Shown here in pieces: positions 6,353-7,011 of a DNA stretch of 7,011 bases. Made by a program: the position numbers and the translations under genes. The DNA comes from Armatimonadota bacterium (GTDB lineage Bacteria > Cloacimonadota > Cloacimonadia > Cloacimonadales > TCS61). The DNA is taken from the NCBI GenBank assembly GCA_030612605.1, contig JAUWNO010000110.1, forward strand, positions 1 to 7,011. The letters are read 5' to 3'. The notes under the pieces are model-generated. The model had not been told where the DNA came from. It was given only the letters and a program-made list of their open reading frames with translations, and made no database searches. Each line of letters opens with the position of its first letter. Position 1 is the first letter of the stretch.

Positions 6353-6577
6353 TCATTTATAATACAGATCTTCAAGCTCCCATTTTATCTTGGCAATACC
6401 AAACCTGTTTACCAAAGGCACATAAATATCCAGGGTTTCCTCAGCAATACGCTTTATTTTAGATTTTTCCAAATGCTCGATGGTTCGCATATTATGCAGT
6501 CTATCTGCAAATTTTATGAGAATTACTCGAATATCTTTTGTTACAGAAATCAACAACTTGCGAAAATTCTCCTCTTG
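6353..6577 (-). pseudogene. rsh: HD-domain tail of the same RelA/SpoT homologue
   Basis: The frame is open for 74 codons and begins directly after a TAG (6580-6578) with QEENFRKLLISVTKD. It continues IRVILIKFADRLHNMRT, ETLDIYVPLVNRFGIAK and KWELEDLYYK, then stops at TGA (6355-6353). This is the classical end of the Rsh (p)ppGpp-hydrolase HD domain, and the Asp of ADRLHN is a conserved metal-site residue. The earlier histidines and the His-Asp pair of the HD motif are missing: that DNA has been lost or lies beyond the repeat array. The family normally continues into the synthetase domain after ELEDL, and none of it is present. Only TTG codons (6556, 6553) could serve as starts, so the piece is almost certainly non-functional. 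Confidence 0.85.
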
Positions 6578-6617
6578 CTAATTCATTGATGTAAATTGAT
6601 TTCACTGATGTAAACAG

Positions 6618-6688
6618 ATTTATGAATATAATCATTTTTTTAGTTTATCAGTTTTAATCAAATTCATCAGTCTTAATCAATGATTTTT
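6618..6688. repeat. 71-bp array segment, copy A
   Basis: First copy of the longer array component. It differs from copy B (6860-6930) at only two positions, both beside the T run at 6635-6641. Its second half has two degenerate 18-bp repeats, TTATCAGTTTTAATCAAA and TTCATCAGTCTTAATCAA, which look like diverged relatives of the 19-mers. Confidence 0.85.
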
Positions 6689-6707
6689 TTCTCATTGAGG
6701 TAAACAG

Positions 6708-6859
6708 ATTTCATTGATGTAAACAGATTTCATTGATGTAAACAGATTTCATTGAGGTAAACAGATTTCATTGATGTAAATTGATTTCACTGATGTAAAC
6801 AGATTTCATTGAGGTAAACAGATTTCATTGATGTAAATTGATTTCACTGATGTAAACAG
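6708..6859. repeat. eight contiguous 19-bp direct repeats with a perfect 57-bp duplication
   Basis: Eight units run without gaps (8 x 19 = 152 bp). They vary only at fixed positions: GATG or GAGG, AAACAG or AAATTG, CATTG or CACTG. Units 3-5 (6746-6802) are identical to units 6-8 (6803-6859), so the latest expansion copied a three-unit block of 57 bp. Confidence 0.92.
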
Positions 6860-6930
6860 ATTTATGAATATAATCACTTTTTAAGTTTATCAGTTTTAAT
6901 CAAATTCATCAGTCTTAATCAATGATTTTT
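6860..6930. repeat. 71-bp array segment, copy B
   Basis: Second copy, 242 bp after copy A, and flanked in the same way: it follows an AAATTG unit plus a CACTG unit, and precedes a unit beginning TTCTCATTGA. The shared flanks show that the duplicated block is larger than the 71-mer itself. Confidence 0.85.
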
Positions 6931-6968
6931 TTCTCATTGATGCAAACAGATTTCACTGATGTAAACAG

Positions 6969-7011
6969 ATTTATGAATATAATCACTTTTTAAGTTTATC
7001 AGTTTTAATCA
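6969..7011. repeat. 71-bp array segment, copy C (cut by window edge)
   Basis: The first 43 bases are identical to copy B, after which the window ends. The distance from B to C is 109 bp, against 242 bp from A to B, because only two 19-mers separate B and C. Only the number of 19-mers varies between the long segments. Confidence 0.85.

Larger units (their letters stand above)
6581..7011. repeat. nested repeat array, continuing past the right edge
   Basis: The whole stretch is built from 19-bp units of consensus ATTTCATTGATGTAAACAG and a 71-bp segment. The order is two 19-mers (6581-6617, the first 18 bp long), 71-mer, nine 19-mers (6689-6859), 71-mer, two 19-mers (6931-6968), then a third 71-mer cut by the edge. 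Offsets between the blocks are exact, with few substitutions. Units touch each other without unique spacers, so this is not a CRISPR array. Neither strand holds a long reading frame. The array starts only a few bases from the rsh HD fragment. Confidence 0.9.

Noticed and set aside
6708..6859. Plasmid-type iterons or a replication origin
   Set aside because: Tandem 19-bp AT-rich repeats fit iterons in size, but there is no replication initiator, no DnaA-box cluster, and the block lies against a chromosomal rsh fragment. It stays only a remote possibility.
6581..7011. CRISPR array
   Set aside because: The 19-bp units abut each other with no unique spacers, and the intervening 71-bp segments are themselves near-identical copies. 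No cas gene is visible.

Overview
The window is low-G+C bacterial DNA, with every recognisable gene on the minus strand. The best lineage clue is the secreted-protein remnant at 3339-4343. It has fibronectin-III-like modules with GYKVYRDG-type strands, then a C-terminal domain that opens NNFPNPFNP and ends in a SGIYIYRLRAG...KKMLLMK signature. That is the type IX secretion / FlgD-like sorting domain of the Fibrobacteres-Chlorobi-Bacteroidetes assemblage. Its style is closest to Cloacimonadota, but this is inference from family appearance, not a search result.

Layout from left to right. (1) Positions 1-1526 hold the first 508 codons of a HerA/DUF87-type P-loop ATPase that runs off the left edge. 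(2) Positions 1603-2814 hold an intact family-4 (GT-B) glycosyltransferase. (3) Positions 2815-3338 are AT-rich intergenic DNA with a plausible promoter for the glycosyltransferase and a strong hairpin. (4) Positions 3339-4343 are a decayed Fn3/sorting-domain gene, cut by an in-frame TAA and lacking its 5' end. (5) Positions 4347-4766 are packed with palindromes: one probable three-way junction and a pair of long hairpins in inverted orientation. (6) Positions 4767-6577 carry the wreck of a RelA/SpoT homologue (rsh). The C-terminal part (TGS, helical, conserved-Cys, ACT) and the tail of the HD hydrolase domain survive. The whole (p)ppGpp synthetase domain is absent, and in its place lies a very AT-rich gene for an unrecognised four-helix membrane protein (5742-6305). 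(7) Positions 6581-7011 and beyond are a nested repeat array: 19-bp direct repeats, a perfect 57-bp duplication of three of them, and a conserved 71-bp segment seen three times. It abuts the rsh fragment directly.

The left half looks like ordinary chromosomal genes. The right half (3339-7011) looks like a decay and insertion zone: two broken genes, several hairpin-forming repeats, one probable newcomer gene and an expanding repeat array. I see no CRISPR array, transposase, integrase, tRNA or rRNA. I cannot show a coherent new system. The best leads are the membrane-protein gene lodged in rsh, the hairpins with C-GNA-G loops, and the repeat array.
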